From Mycolicibacterium holsaticum DSM 44478 = JCM 12374 (GTDB lineage: Bacteria > Actinomycetota > Actinomycetes > Mycobacteriales > Mycobacteriaceae): DNA of 64,000 bases. How positions within the stretch are numbered: position 1 is the stretch's first letter; every line of letters starts with the position of its first letter. The DNA lies in the NCBI RefSeq assembly GCF_019645835.1, contig NZ_CP080998.1:496001-560000 (forward strand), read 5' to 3'. Positions 9,001-17,295 of this stretch are shown piece after piece. The notes beneath the pieces were generated by a model. The model was given only the letters and a program-made list of their open reading frames with translations, did not search any database and was not told the origin of the DNA. A program made the translations under genes and the position numbers.

Positions 9001-9002
9001 AT
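8987..9002. promoter_or_regulatory. Extended palindrome ATTCACCCGGGTGAAT, copy 3
   Basis: A perfect 16-bp palindrome straddling the stop of the DoxX-like gene, 45-60 bp before the sigma factor start. It is the longest of three copies in the island. A further half-site, TCACCC, lies at 9025-9030. Its position fits an operator for the sigma gene. Confidence 0.65.
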
Positions 9003-9046
9003 CGACAGACCGGACGACGACAACTCACCCCGAACAGCGCCAGCAT

Positions 9047-9652
9047 GTGTCCATGGCAAATGTTGACGCACAAGCGAAATGGAAATCGCCGCTGGCATCG
9101 CGTGATCCAGAGCTCACGGCACGGTTCGTCAACGACGCGCTGCCACATATGAGCCATCTCCACAGCCGCGCCCGCCGAATGACCGGCAGCGCCGTGGACG
9201 CCGAAGACCTGGTGCAGGAAACCATGCTGAGGGCTTACTCCGGATTCCACACCTTCGCCGATGGCACCAACATTCGGGGATGGCTGTTTCGCATCATGAC
9301 CAACACGTACATCAACGGTTTGCGCCGTGCGCAACACCGACCGAGCGAGTACCTCAGCGACCACATCACCGACCGACAACTGGCCGCCCAGGACCGACAC
9401 ACCTCACACGGGGCACGATCGGCCGAACTGGATGCACTGGAGTTGTTGGGCGATAGCGAGATCGCCGCCGCGTTGGCGACGTTGCCGCTGCAGTTCCAAC
9501 TGGCGATCTATTACCGCGACGTCGCGGGCTTCCGTTGCCGAGAGATCGCCGAGATTATGGCGTGCTGCGAGGGCACCGTCATGTCACGTCTGCACCGGGG
9601 CCGTGAACGGTTGCGAACCCTTCTGCAAGCCAGCCAGCACGACGGGGCCTGA
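9047..9652 (+). CDS. SigH-like ECF RNA polymerase sigma factor
   Basis: A protein of about 200 aa of the RpoE/SigH type. Region 2 includes DAEDLVQETMLRAYSGFHTF and IRGWLFRIMTNTYINGLRR. Region 4 includes ALPLQFQLAIYYRDVAGFRCREIAEIM and GTVMSRLHRGRERLR. It resembles mycobacterial SigH along its length, including the YL..ITDRQLA linker. SigH is normally followed by its zinc anti-sigma factor RshA (HxxxCxxC); no such gene follows here, so control is probably by another partner or at transcription. The start may be GTG 9047 or ATG 9053. It is a good candidate controller of the island. Confidence 0.88.
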   Translation: MSMANVDAQAKWKSPLASRDPELTARFVNDALPHMSHLHSRARRMTGSAVDAEDLVQETMLRAYSGFHTFADGTNIRGWLFRIMTNTYINGLRRAQHRPSEYLSDHITDRQLAAQDRHTSHGARSAELDALELLGDSEIAAALATLPLQFQLAIYYRDVAGFRCREIAEIMACCEGTVMSRLHRGRERLRTLLQASQHDGA

Positions 9653-9765
9653 GCGCCAGGACACGCGCGTTCGCAAGGAAATGCGACCACCGGCGTCGGC
9701 GGTGTTGTTCACTGGGCGAACCGCCCGTTGTTCGGCGGCGGGGCTTGTTTTCTCGTGGGGGACGC

Positions 9766-10401
9766 ATGGGGCTTCGGCAGTGGATGACATCAGGACTCGT
9801 GGTCGCGGTTGCCGCAGGAGGCACGCTCGGCTGTTCCTCACCCGGCGTCGGCCAGCCTGCCCGCCAGGCCGTCGGCAAGCCGGATATCACTACCCTGACC
9901 GACGCCATGCTGGTTGATGAGACGGCGTTTCCACCCGTGCAAGACGGCCAGTTCAGCAGCGGGGTCTCCCGCTTCGAACGGTCCGCGATACCGTCGCAGC
10001 CACCAGAATGCTCTGCCCTCATCGGGCAGGTGCCCTTCACCGAGATCGGTCAGGCCGTGGCCGGCGGAGACCAATGGACGATGACGGTCGACGTTCTGCT
10101 GACGCCCGAACGCCCCGACCTGGCCGGCATCGTGAACAAGTGCGGGACCATCGTCGACACCGCCAACTCCGTGACGGCGACTGCCGAACGGGTGGACGCG
10201 GCGGACCTACCCGACTGGGCCGTCGCGATGCGCCTGAATTCGCCACCGCCGATAAATCCCTCGGTTGTAGCCGCCGGGCTCTACCGCGGTGTCTTGGTGC
10301 GTGCGCTGTACTGGCAGCCCGACGGGAACCTGACCCCCGGCATGGTCGACGCCGTGGTGAAAGCCTTCAACGACCAGGTGGCGAAGTTGCAAGTTGCGTA
10401 G
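9766..10401 (+). CDS. Secreted lipoprotein of unknown function
   Basis: A 211-aa protein with a short basic N-terminus, a hydrophobic stretch and a lipobox ending GGTLGC, so it is predicted to be lipidated on the cysteine and anchored outside the membrane. The mature part has two more cysteines (PPECSAL and NKCGTIV) that could form a disulfide. ATG 9766 follows a GTGGGGGA ribosome-binding site; a TTG at 9745 is an alternative without such support. The domain resembles mycobacterial lipoproteins of the sensor/DUF5642 type, but I am not sure of the family. A GGCTGG-ATAA-CCAGCC hairpin (10402-10417) follows the stop. Confidence 0.8.
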   Translation: MGLRQWMTSGLVVAVAAGGTLGCSSPGVGQPARQAVGKPDITTLTDAMLVDETAFPPVQDGQFSSGVSRFERSAIPSQPPECSALIGQVPFTEIGQAVAGGDQWTMTVDVLLTPERPDLAGIVNKCGTIVDTANSVTATAERVDAADLPDWAVAMRLNSPPPINPSVVAAGLYRGVLVRALYWQPDGNLTPGMVDAVVKAFNDQVAKLQVA

Positions 10402-10443
10402 GGCTGGATAACCAGCCAGGCGTCTCACCTGAGATCACATATG

Positions 10444-10517
<74 letters not shown>

Positions 10518-10700
10518 CGTGAAGCCACGACAGCGTATCGCACCGGTGGGGTGCGAAGCCAAACGCTCACCCCTGCCGGCGGGCCCGGATTTCCGCGACA
10601 GGGCGGGCCAAGTGTGGGGGCCGCGACACGCCGCGGGATGGATGTCGTTGTCGGTGGCGTTATGCACACTAACGACAGAGACAAAGAAGCGAGGCATGCG

Positions 10701-10898
10701 ATGACCGTTTTAGGCGCATCCATCTACGTGGGCTTTTTCGCCCTGGCCGCGCTGTGGCTGTTCCTGACTTCAGAAGGCCCGCTGGTCAGCCGGTCCGACG
10801 ATCAGGGCCAGCGACCTGAGCGCTCGAAGTCCACCAGCAGCGACGCCGCGTCCGAGGGGTCCAGCCCCTGGCTGGTCAGCCACTCGTCGCAGAAGTAG
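10701..10898 (+). CDS. Possible small membrane protein antisense to the cds1 3' end
   Basis: A 65-aa frame starting at ATG 10701 with GAGG about 8 nt upstream. It has one hydrophobic segment ([20 protein letters not shown]) and a hydrophilic Ser/Asp-rich tail. The last 97 nt overlap the 3' end of cds1 on the other strand, which weakens the case. In favour are the ribosome-binding site, the well-formed membrane segment lying wholly outside cds1, and an otherwise empty gap of about 280 bp. Confidence 0.35.
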   Translation: MTVLGASIYVGFFALAALWLFLTSEGPLVSRSDDQGQRPERSKSTSSDAASEGSSPWLVSHSSQK

Positions 10899-11896
10899 GT
10901 GTCGGCGTAGCGATCCCCGCTGTCAGCCAGCAGGGTCACCACCGAACCGCTGCGGCCCTCGGCCAGCATTTCCGCCAATAACCCGAACGAGCCCCAGAGG
11001 TTGGTCCCGGTCGACGGGCCCACCCGGCGGCCCAGCACCGCGCTGGCATGACGCGCGGCGGCCACCGAAGCCGCGTCGGGAACCATGACCATCCGATCGA
11101 CCACGTCGGGCAGGAACGACGGCTCGACCCGCGGTCTGCCGATGCCTTCGATGCGCGAGGACATTCCGGTCACCACGTCCCCGCGGCCCTCCGCATACGA
11201 CGGGAAGAACGCCGAGTTCTCCGGGTCCACCACGCACAACCGGGTGGCGTGGCGGCGGTAGCGGATGAAGCGGCCGATCGTCGCGCTGGTTCCGCCGGTA
11301 CCCGCACCGACGACGATCCACTCCGGGATCGGGTGCGTCTCGTCGCGCATCTGGTCGAAGATCGACTCGGCGATGTTGTTGTTGCCACGCCAATCGGTGG
11401 CCCGCTCGGCGTTGGTGAACTGGTCGAGGAAGTGACCGCCGGTCTGCGCGGCGAGTCGCTCGGCCTCCTCATACATCTGCGCCGACTCGGCCACGAAATG
11501 ACAACGCCCGCCTTGGGATTCGATGAGAGCGATCTTGCTCGCACTGGTCGAGGCCGGCATCACCGCGATGAACGGCAGACCCAGCAGCGCGGCGAAGTAG
11601 GCTTCCGACACCGCCGTCGACCCCGACGACGCCTCGATGATCGTGGTGTTCTCGTCGATCCAGCCGTTGCACAACCCGTACAGGAACAGCGACCGCGCGA
11701 GCCGGTGCTTGAGGCTCCCGGTGATGTGGGTGGACTCGTCTTTCAGGTACAGGTGCACGTCGCAGCCGTCACGCCACGCCGACGGCAGCGGATAACGCAG
11801 CAGGTGCGTGTCGGCGCTGCGCCGCGCGTCGGCCTCGATCAGCCGCACGGCGTTGTCGACCCACCCGCGTGGTCGGTCCCGGGCCGAGACGGTCAT
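10802..11896 (-). CDS. cds1: PLP-dependent cysteine desulfhydrase Cds1
   Basis: A 364-aa fold-type II PLP enzyme of the cysteine synthase family, in the position of Rv3684. It has the Schiff-base lysine in TGSLKHRLA (Lys63), a substrate loop [14 protein letters not shown] and the phosphate-binding loop [12 protein letters not shown]. The M. tuberculosis homologue is reported to release H2S from cysteine and affect respiration and redox balance. The gene stands alone between the tRNA-Pro region and the metallophosphoesterase gene on the same strand. Confidence 0.88.
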   Translation of the reverse strand: MTVSARDRPRGWVDNAVRLIEADARRSADTHLLRYPLPSAWRDGCDVHLYLKDESTHITGSLKHRLARSLFLYGLCNGWIDENTTIIEASSGSTAVSEAYFAALLGLPFIAVMPASTSASKIALIESQGGRCHFVAESAQMYEEAERLAAQTGGHFLDQFTNAERATDWRGNNNIAESIFDQMRDETHPIPEWIVVGAGTGGTSATIGRFIRYRRHATRLCVVDPENSAFFPSYAEGRGDVVTGMSSRIEGIGRPRVEPSFLPDVVDRMVMVPDAASVAAARHASAVLGRRVGPSTGTNLWGSFGLLAEMLAEGRSGSVVTLLADSGDRYADTYFCDEWLTSQGLDPSDAASLLVDFERSGRWP

Positions 11897-11964
11897 CGGT
11901 CGAGTGTCGGGTCAGGCCACGCCGGTGGCCGAAGCGCGTGCGTCACGCTGACACTCGGCAAGGC

Positions 11965-12933
11965 TCACCGCACGGACACGCTCGGATGGGACTGGCCCAT
12001 CCGGCTGCCCACGTCGCGGCCGCCGGTCGGCGCAGGCACCAGCGTGAGCAGCGTGGCCTCCGGGCGGCAGCAGAACCTCAGCGGCGCATACGGTGACGTG
12101 CCGATACCCGCCGATACGTGCAGCTGCATGCGTGCACCCCACCGCGACGGCCCCTTGGCCCGCGACCGGTCCAGGTCGCAGTTGGTGACCAGGGCGCCGT
12201 AGAACGGCAGGCACAGCTGCCCGCCGTGGGTGTGGCCGGCCATCACCAGCTGATAGCCGTCGGCGGCGAAGCGGTCGAGCACCCGCGGCTCGGGCGAATG
12301 CGTCAGCCCCAGCTTCAGATCGGCCGCGGCGGGCGCTGGGCCGGCGATCGTCTCGTACCGGTCCCGCGACAGGTGCGGGTCATCGACACCAGCGGCGGCG
12401 ATCCGCAGCCCGTTGACGGTGAACTCGCGGCGGTTGTGGGTCAGGTCCAGCCAGCCGCGTTCGGAGAACGCCGCCCGCAGATCCTGCCAGGGCAGCGGCT
12501 CGCCGTGCACCCGGTGGCCGGGCTTGGCCAGGTAGTTCAGCGGGTTCTTCGGGCGCGGGCCGAAGTAGTCGTTGCTGCCGAAGATGAACACCCCGGGCAC
12601 GGCGAGCAGTTCGGTCAGCGACTGCACCACGGCCGGAACGGCCTTCGGGTGAGCCAGGTTGTCGCCGGTGTTGACCACCAGGTCCGGTTCCAGCGCCACC
12701 AGTTCGCGCAGCCACGCCTGCTTGCGGCGCTGGCCGGGCCGCATGTGGATGTCGCTGATGTGCAGCACCTTCAGCGGCGACGTCCCCGGCGAGAGCACCG
12801 GCATGGTCACCTCGCGCAGCACGAAGGCGTTGCGTTCGATGACCGAGGCGTACGCGATGCCGGCTGCCAACGCACCCGCGGTCACCGCGGCGGTGTTCTT
12901 CAGGGTCGTCGAATGGGGGGAACGAGCGGGCAT
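11965..12933 (-). CDS. Membrane-anchored metallophosphoesterase (Rv3683-like)
   Basis: A 322-aa calcineurin-like phosphoesterase with an N-terminal hydrophobic anchor (TAAVTAGALAAGIAYASVI). The metal-binding series is visible: ISDIHM, VVNTGDN, GSNDYFGP, and MAGHTHGGQL near the C-terminus. The substrate is unknown. On the minus strand a TAGGCT hexamer (12941-12946) lies 7 nt before the ATG, so the message is probably leaderless. It lies between cds1 and ponA2, the same order as in M. tuberculosis. Confidence 0.88.
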   Translation of the reverse strand: MPARSPHSTTLKNTAAVTAGALAAGIAYASVIERNAFVLREVTMPVLSPGTSPLKVLHISDIHMRPGQRRKQAWLRELVALEPDLVVNTGDNLAHPKAVPAVVQSLTELLAVPGVFIFGSNDYFGPRPKNPLNYLAKPGHRVHGEPLPWQDLRAAFSERGWLDLTHNRREFTVNGLRIAAAGVDDPHLSRDRYETIAGPAPAAADLKLGLTHSPEPRVLDRFAADGYQLVMAGHTHGGQLCLPFYGALVTNCDLDRSRAKGPSRWGARMQLHVSAGIGTSPYAPLRFCCRPEATLLTLVPAPTGGRDVGSRMGQSHPSVSVR

Positions 12934-12940
12934 GCATGTG

Positions 12941-12946
12941 AGCCTA
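12941..12946 (-). promoter_or_regulatory. Leaderless -10 (TAGGCT) of the metallophosphoesterase gene
   Basis: TAGGCT on the minus strand ends 7 nt before the start codon, so transcription should begin at or next to the ATG. No ribosome-binding site is present. Confidence 0.6.
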
Positions 12947-13007
12947 CTGCCAGTTGCCTGCGGTTACCGCTTTCCACAGCATGGCGTGGGCAACCGCACA
13001 GCCGTGC

Positions 13008-15467
13008 TCACCGTGGTGGCGGCGGTGCCGGAGGCGGCGGGCCGAGCACGGGAACCGTGATCGGCGGCAGACCCGGAATCTGCACCACGGTCTCGCCGAC
13101 CGGCACCGGCAACCCCGGAATGCCCGGCGGGCCCTCAGGTGCGGGCGGTGGGGCCGGGGGAATGCCGTTGGAGATTTGCAGGGTGATGATCGAACCCGGC
13201 ACCGTCTGCCCCGCGGGCGACGTGCCGACCACCGTGCCGTACGACGACGAACTGTTCACCGGCGTCGCGTCGTTGGCGACCTGGAAACCCGCGTCGCGCA
13301 GCCGCTGCCGGGCGGTGTCCTGGGACAGGCCCGCCACGCTGGGCACCCTGGATCCGGGCGCGCCGTCGACGTAGCGCGGATCGGTCGGGGGCAGGTTGAC
13401 GTCGCCGAAGATGGTGGCGATCGGTTTCATCGCCGCGAACCACGTCCGTGCGGGCTCGTTGCCGCCGTAGAGGTTGCCGTCACCGCCGCATTTGCGCAGC
13501 GGGAACGAACACAGCGAGCCCGGTGACGACGAATCGTCGTAGATGTAGTTGGCGCCGGCCAGATGGTTGGTGAAGCCGAGGAAGCCCGACGAGCGGTGCG
13601 CCTCGGTGGTGCCGGTCTTACCCGACATCGGCAGGTTCCAGCCCACCGAGCCCGCGGCGCCCGCCGCGGTGCCCGCGCCCTGGTCGTCCTTGCTCAACGC
13701 GTTGGCCAGGGTGTTGGCCAGCCCGTCGGGCACCACCTGCTCGCATGTCTCGGTGGTCACCGACACCTGCTCACCGTGCCGGTCGACGACCTCGGCGATC
13801 GGGTTCGGCGGGCACCACATCCCGCCGGAGGCCAGGGTCGCGGCGACGTTCGACAACTCCAGCGGGTTGACCTCGATGGGCCCCAGGGTGAACGACCCGA
13901 TGTTCTGCCGCTTGACGAAATCGGCGAGGCTCTCGTTGCTTTCGGGGTCGTAATCACGCGCGGTGCCGGGCAGCGCGTAGGACCGCAGGCCCAGCTTGAC
14001 GGCCATGTCGACCGCCCGCGGCACCCCGATCTGCGAGATCAGCTTGGCGAAGGCGGTGTTGGGGGAGGTGGCCAGCGCGTCCGTCACGTTCATGCTGCCG
14101 CGGTAGTTGCCCGCGTTCTCCACGCACCATGTCGCCGGCGGGCAGCCCCTGGCCCCGCCGGTCCCCAGGCCCTTGGCCTGGAACCGGGCCGGTGCGTCCA
14201 GTTGCGCGTTGATGCCCATGCCCATCTCCATCGCGGCGGCGACGGTGAAGACCTTGAAGATCGACCCGGCACCGTCGCCGACCAGGGAGAACGGCTGCGG
14301 CTGCATGGTCTCCTCGGCGTCGGTGTTCAGGCCGTAGGTCCGGCTACTGGCCATGGCCAGCACCGGGTGGGACTCCTTGCCCGGCCGGATCACGCTCATC
14401 ACGCTGGCGACACCGGCGCGTTCGGGATCGGCGAACTGGTTGACCGCTGCCTTCACCGGCGCCTGGATGTCGGGATCGAGCGTGGTTTTGATGAGGTAGC
14501 CGCCCTTGGCGACCTGCTCCTTGCTGATGCCCGCCCGGGCCAGGTACTCCAGCGCGTAGTCGCAGAAAAACGCGCGGTCACCGGCGGCGATGCAGCCGCG
14601 CGGCAGTTCCTTGGGCTGCGGCAGGATGCCCAGGGGTTTCTCCTTGGCCGCCCGCAACGCGGCGGCCTCTTCGGGGATGTTCTCGATCATCGTGTCGAGC
14701 ACGACGTTGCGTCGGGCCAGCGCGCCGTCGGGGTTGGTGTACGGGTTCAACGTGCTGGTCGACTGGACCAGCCCGGCCAGCAGCGCCGCCTGCTCCCAGT
14801 CCAGGTCGGAGGCGTCGACGCCGAAGTAGGTCTGTGCGGCGTCCTGGACACCGAACGCCCCGTTGCCGAACGACACCAGGTTCAGGTAGCGGGTCAGGAT
14901 CTCGGGCTTGGTGAACGTCTTGTCCAGCGTCAACGCCATCCGGATCTCGCGCAGCTTGCGCGCCGGGGTGGTCTCGATGGCCGCGCGGCGTTCGGCCTCG
15001 GTCTGCGCGATCACCAACAGCTGGTAGTTCTTCACGTACTGCTGCTCGATCGTCGAACCGCCGCGGGTGTCGAGGTTTCCGGAGAGATAACCCGAGAGGC
15101 CCGTCAGGGTGCCCTGCCAGTCCACGCCGTTGTGCTCGGCAAACCGTTTGTCCTCGATGGACACGATCGCCAGCTTCATGGTGTTGGCGATGTCCTCGCT
15201 GGACACCTCGAAGCGGCGCTGCGAGTACAGCCACGCGATGACGTTGCCCTTGGCGTCGACCATCGTCGACACCTGGGGGACCTCACCCTCGACCAACTGT
15301 GCCGATCCGTTGGCCACCACATCGGAGGCCCGGTTCGAGACCAGACCGATGCCGCCGACCACGGGGAACATCAGCGCCGCCGCCAGCACACTGGCCAGAA
15401 GAGCGCACCAGGCGAGCTTGATGACCGTGACCGTCGTGGGCGGCCGCGGTGGCGGGCTCTCTGGCAT
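13008..15467 (-). CDS. ponA2: Class A penicillin-binding protein PonA2 with PASTA domain
   Basis: An 819-aa bifunctional peptidoglycan synthase. It has one N-terminal transmembrane helix (about 14-45), a GT51 glycosyltransferase domain (SIEDKRFAEHNGVDW, GGSTIEQQYVKN), and a transpeptidase domain with the acylation motif SIFK, SPN, and SGKTGTTEAH. A PASTA repeat follows (VPSVAGLSQDTARQRLRDAGF), then a Pro-rich tail. Length and order match mycobacterial PonA2. The start at 15467 is preferred over an upstream in-frame start because a TACTCT -10 lies 6 nt before it (leaderless) and the N-terminus then matches the family. Confidence 0.96.
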   Translation of the reverse strand: MPESPPPRPPTTVTVIKLAWCALLASVLAAALMFPVVGGIGLVSNRASDVVANGSAQLVEGEVPQVSTMVDAKGNVIAWLYSQRRFEVSSEDIANTMKLAIVSIEDKRFAEHNGVDWQGTLTGLSGYLSGNLDTRGGSTIEQQYVKNYQLLVIAQTEAERRAAIETTPARKLREIRMALTLDKTFTKPEILTRYLNLVSFGNGAFGVQDAAQTYFGVDASDLDWEQAALLAGLVQSTSTLNPYTNPDGALARRNVVLDTMIENIPEEAAALRAAKEKPLGILPQPKELPRGCIAAGDRAFFCDYALEYLARAGISKEQVAKGGYLIKTTLDPDIQAPVKAAVNQFADPERAGVASVMSVIRPGKESHPVLAMASSRTYGLNTDAEETMQPQPFSLVGDGAGSIFKVFTVAAAMEMGMGINAQLDAPARFQAKGLGTGGARGCPPATWCVENAGNYRGSMNVTDALATSPNTAFAKLISQIGVPRAVDMAVKLGLRSYALPGTARDYDPESNESLADFVKRQNIGSFTLGPIEVNPLELSNVAATLASGGMWCPPNPIAEVVDRHGEQVSVTTETCEQVVPDGLANTLANALSKDDQGAGTAAGAAGSVGWNLPMSGKTGTTEAHRSSGFLGFTNHLAGANYIYDDSSSPGSLCSFPLRKCGGDGNLYGGNEPARTWFAAMKPIATIFGDVNLPPTDPRYVDGAPGSRVPSVAGLSQDTARQRLRDAGFQVANDATPVNSSSSYGTVVGTSPAGQTVPGSIITLQISNGIPPAPPPAPEGPPGIPGLPVPVGETVVQIPGLPPITVPVLGPPPPAPPPPR

Positions 15468-15473
15468 GGCTAC

Positions 15474-15479
15474 AGAGTA
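15474..15479 (-). promoter_or_regulatory. Leaderless -10 (TACTCT) of ponA2
   Basis: The hexamer lies 6 nt upstream of the ponA2 ATG on the minus strand with no ribosome-binding site in between, as in leaderless mycobacterial transcripts. Confidence 0.6.
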
Positions 15480-15655
15480 ACGACGCAGATTCGGCCGCAA
15501 AACGGGGCAGCGTCGATCGGCCGCCGAAAAAACGTCCAAGCAGCACACATATCCGCGTGACCGTCAATTTTGGGCGCTGACGGCACGGTCGTCCCAAAAA
15601 AGTGCCGGACTACCCATTGCGCGAAACCCTCTGACCACCTAAGTTGAGCAGACAG

Positions 15656-15671
15656 TGCGATGCAGGTCACA
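15656..15671. promoter_or_regulatory. Candidate CRP site upstream of whiB4
   Basis: TGCGATGCAGGTCACA differs from the mycobacterial CRP consensus TGTGA-N6-TCACA at one defined base. A possible whiB4 -10, TAGATC (15693-15698), would put the start point near 15705 and the site centre near -41.5, a classic activator position. The 306-bp ponA2-whiB4 gap otherwise holds only the ponA2 -10 and the whiB4 leader. Confidence 0.45.
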
Positions 15672-15773
15672 TCGGACCCCCGCACTGTGGCGTAGATCGC
15701 AATAGCCTTCTACACCGGACGACATGGCCGCCACAGCCTCGGCGGGGCGGCAGGGAAAGAAGGGAATCTTCGG

Positions 15774-16130
15774 GTGTCAGCAACTAGGCCCGCGGCTCGC
15801 AGGACAAGCATGGCTTCTTCCACCCACACTGTTGTCCACGGCGCCGAAGCCGAAGCCCGTATCGCCTGGGTATCCCAGGCTCGATGCCGCCAGGCAGATC
15901 CCGATGAGCTGTTCGTACGCGGGGCCGCGCAGCGCAAGGCCGCGGTCATCTGTCGGCACTGCCCGGTGATCCTGGAATGTGGCGCGGACGCACTCGACAA
16001 CCGTGTCGAGTTCGGCGTGTGGGGTGGGATGACCGAACGCCAGCGGCGCGCCTTGCTCAAACAGCACCCCGAGGTGGTTTCCTGGGCCGATTTCTTCGCC
16101 GCCCAGCGCAAACACCGCAGCGCGGTCTAG
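15774..16130 (+). CDS. whiB4: WhiB4 iron-sulfur redox regulator
   Basis: A 118-aa WhiB-family protein. Cysteines 38, 60, 63 and 69 form the C-x(n)-CxxC-x5-C cluster site, followed by the EFGVWGGMTERQRRAL turn and helix. Sequence and position between ponA2 and the bag genes match WhiB4, an oxygen- and NO-sensitive [4Fe-4S] protein that controls antioxidant and PE/PPE genes in M. tuberculosis. GTG 15774 follows GAAGGGA by 8 nt. The stop lies in the palindrome GCGGTCTAGACCGC (16122-16135), 6 bp before the convergent bagB stop, which may help bidirectional termination. Confidence 0.95.
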   Translation: MSATRPAARRTSMASSTHTVVHGAEAEARIAWVSQARCRQADPDELFVRGAAQRKAAVICRHCPVILECGADALDNRVEFGVWGGMTERQRRALLKQHPEVVSWADFFAAQRKHRSAV

Positions 16131-16136
16131 ACCGCT

Positions 16137-17267
16137 CTACGCAGCTGATGTTTCGCCGGTGATCTGATCGGCGATCGCCCGCAACGCCTCCAGATCCGAC
16201 ACGTCGAACGGCAGCGACGGCACGCCGACGATCGACACGTGCGGATTGGCCCCGGTGAACCGGGACAGCAGCCGAACCTCACGCTTTGCCGTCAACGCGC
16301 GATCGGCGTGGATCTTCAGCACGGCCGCGGTCAACGAGTCCGGGTCGGTCTTCTCGAGCTCCTCGGCGGTTTCCTGTGCCTTCTCCGCATGCAGATCGCA
16401 CAGCGTGGGATGGGTGCGGTTGAGGATCAGCCCGGCCAGCGGCATGTGTTCTTCGGACAGCCGGTCGACGAAGAACGACGCCTCGCGTAGCGCGTCGGGC
16501 TCGGCCGCCGACACCACGACGAACTGGGTGCCGCGACGCTTGAGCAGCTCGTAGGTGCGGTCGGCCTTCTCCCGGAAACCACCGAACGTGGCGTCCAGCG
16601 ACTGAACGAAACCGGCTGCGTCAGCAAGCATTTGGGAACCCAACACGGTGGACAGCGCCTTCATCGCCAAGCCCACGGCGCCGGTCACGAGACGTCCGAA
16701 CCCGCGGCCCGGCGCCAACAGCAGGCGCCACAGCCGGCTATCCATGAAGCTGCCCAACCGTTTTGGCGCGTCCAGGAAGTCCAGGGCATTACGCGACGGC
16801 GGGGTGTCCACCACGACCAGATCCCATTTGTCTTGTCCGAGAAGCTGTCCCAGCTTCTCCATCGCCATGTATTCCTGCGTGCCCGCCAGCGATGTCGCGA
16901 CGGTCTGATAGAACTGGTTGTCCAGAATCGCGTCAGCCCGATCGGGTCCGGAGTACTGGATCACCATTTCGTCGAACGTGCGGCGCATATCGAGCATCAT
17001 CGCGTGCAACTCGCCGCGCACTTCGGGGGCCAGCGGGACGCGCTGCGGGGTGTTGCCGAGGTCGGCGATGCCCAGGGCCTGGGCCAGGCGCCGGGCCGGG
17101 TCGATCGTCAAGACCACCACCGTGCGGCCGTATTCGGCGGCGCGCAGCGCCAGCGCGGCCGCGGTGGTGGTCTTGCCGACACCACCTGCGCCGCAGCACA
17201 CCACGACGCGGTTGGAGGTGTCCTCGATGATCGCGCGCATGTCGAGGGCCGGCGGGCTGGTGCTCAT
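16137..17267 (-). CDS. bagB: ArsA/Get3-like ATPase, second subunit (Rv3680-like)
   Basis: A 376-aa SIMIBI-class ATPase with the P-loop [17 protein letters not shown] near residue 27, switch [15 protein letters not shown], and C-terminal nucleotide-contacting segments. It lies 28 bp downstream of its partner, matching the Rv3679-Rv3680 pair that I recall being named BagA/BagB (bacterial Get3-like). The pair is thought to form a heteromeric ATPase; the client is not readable from sequence. It converges on whiB4 with 6 bp between stops. Confidence 0.88.
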   Translation of the reverse strand: MSTSPPALDMRAIIEDTSNRVVVCCGAGGVGKTTTAAALALRAAEYGRTVVVLTIDPARRLAQALGIADLGNTPQRVPLAPEVRGELHAMMLDMRRTFDEMVIQYSGPDRADAILDNQFYQTVATSLAGTQEYMAMEKLGQLLGQDKWDLVVVDTPPSRNALDFLDAPKRLGSFMDSRLWRLLLAPGRGFGRLVTGAVGLAMKALSTVLGSQMLADAAGFVQSLDATFGGFREKADRTYELLKRRGTQFVVVSAAEPDALREASFFVDRLSEEHMPLAGLILNRTHPTLCDLHAEKAQETAEELEKTDPDSLTAAVLKIHADRALTAKREVRLLSRFTGANPHVSIVGVPSLPFDVSDLEALRAIADQITGETSAA

Positions 17268-17295
17268 CTACATCTCCTCAAACGGTCCGGGGTGG

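Noticed and set aside
11048..12202. 384-aa plus-strand frame over cds1 and the metallophosphoesterase
   Set aside because: It spans two well-supported minus-strand genes and has shadow composition.
13563..15560. 665-aa open frame antisense to ponA2
   Set aside because: The composition (Arg/Gly/His/Val-rich) is the usual mirror of a high-GC gene, and ponA2 on the other strand has all family motifs.
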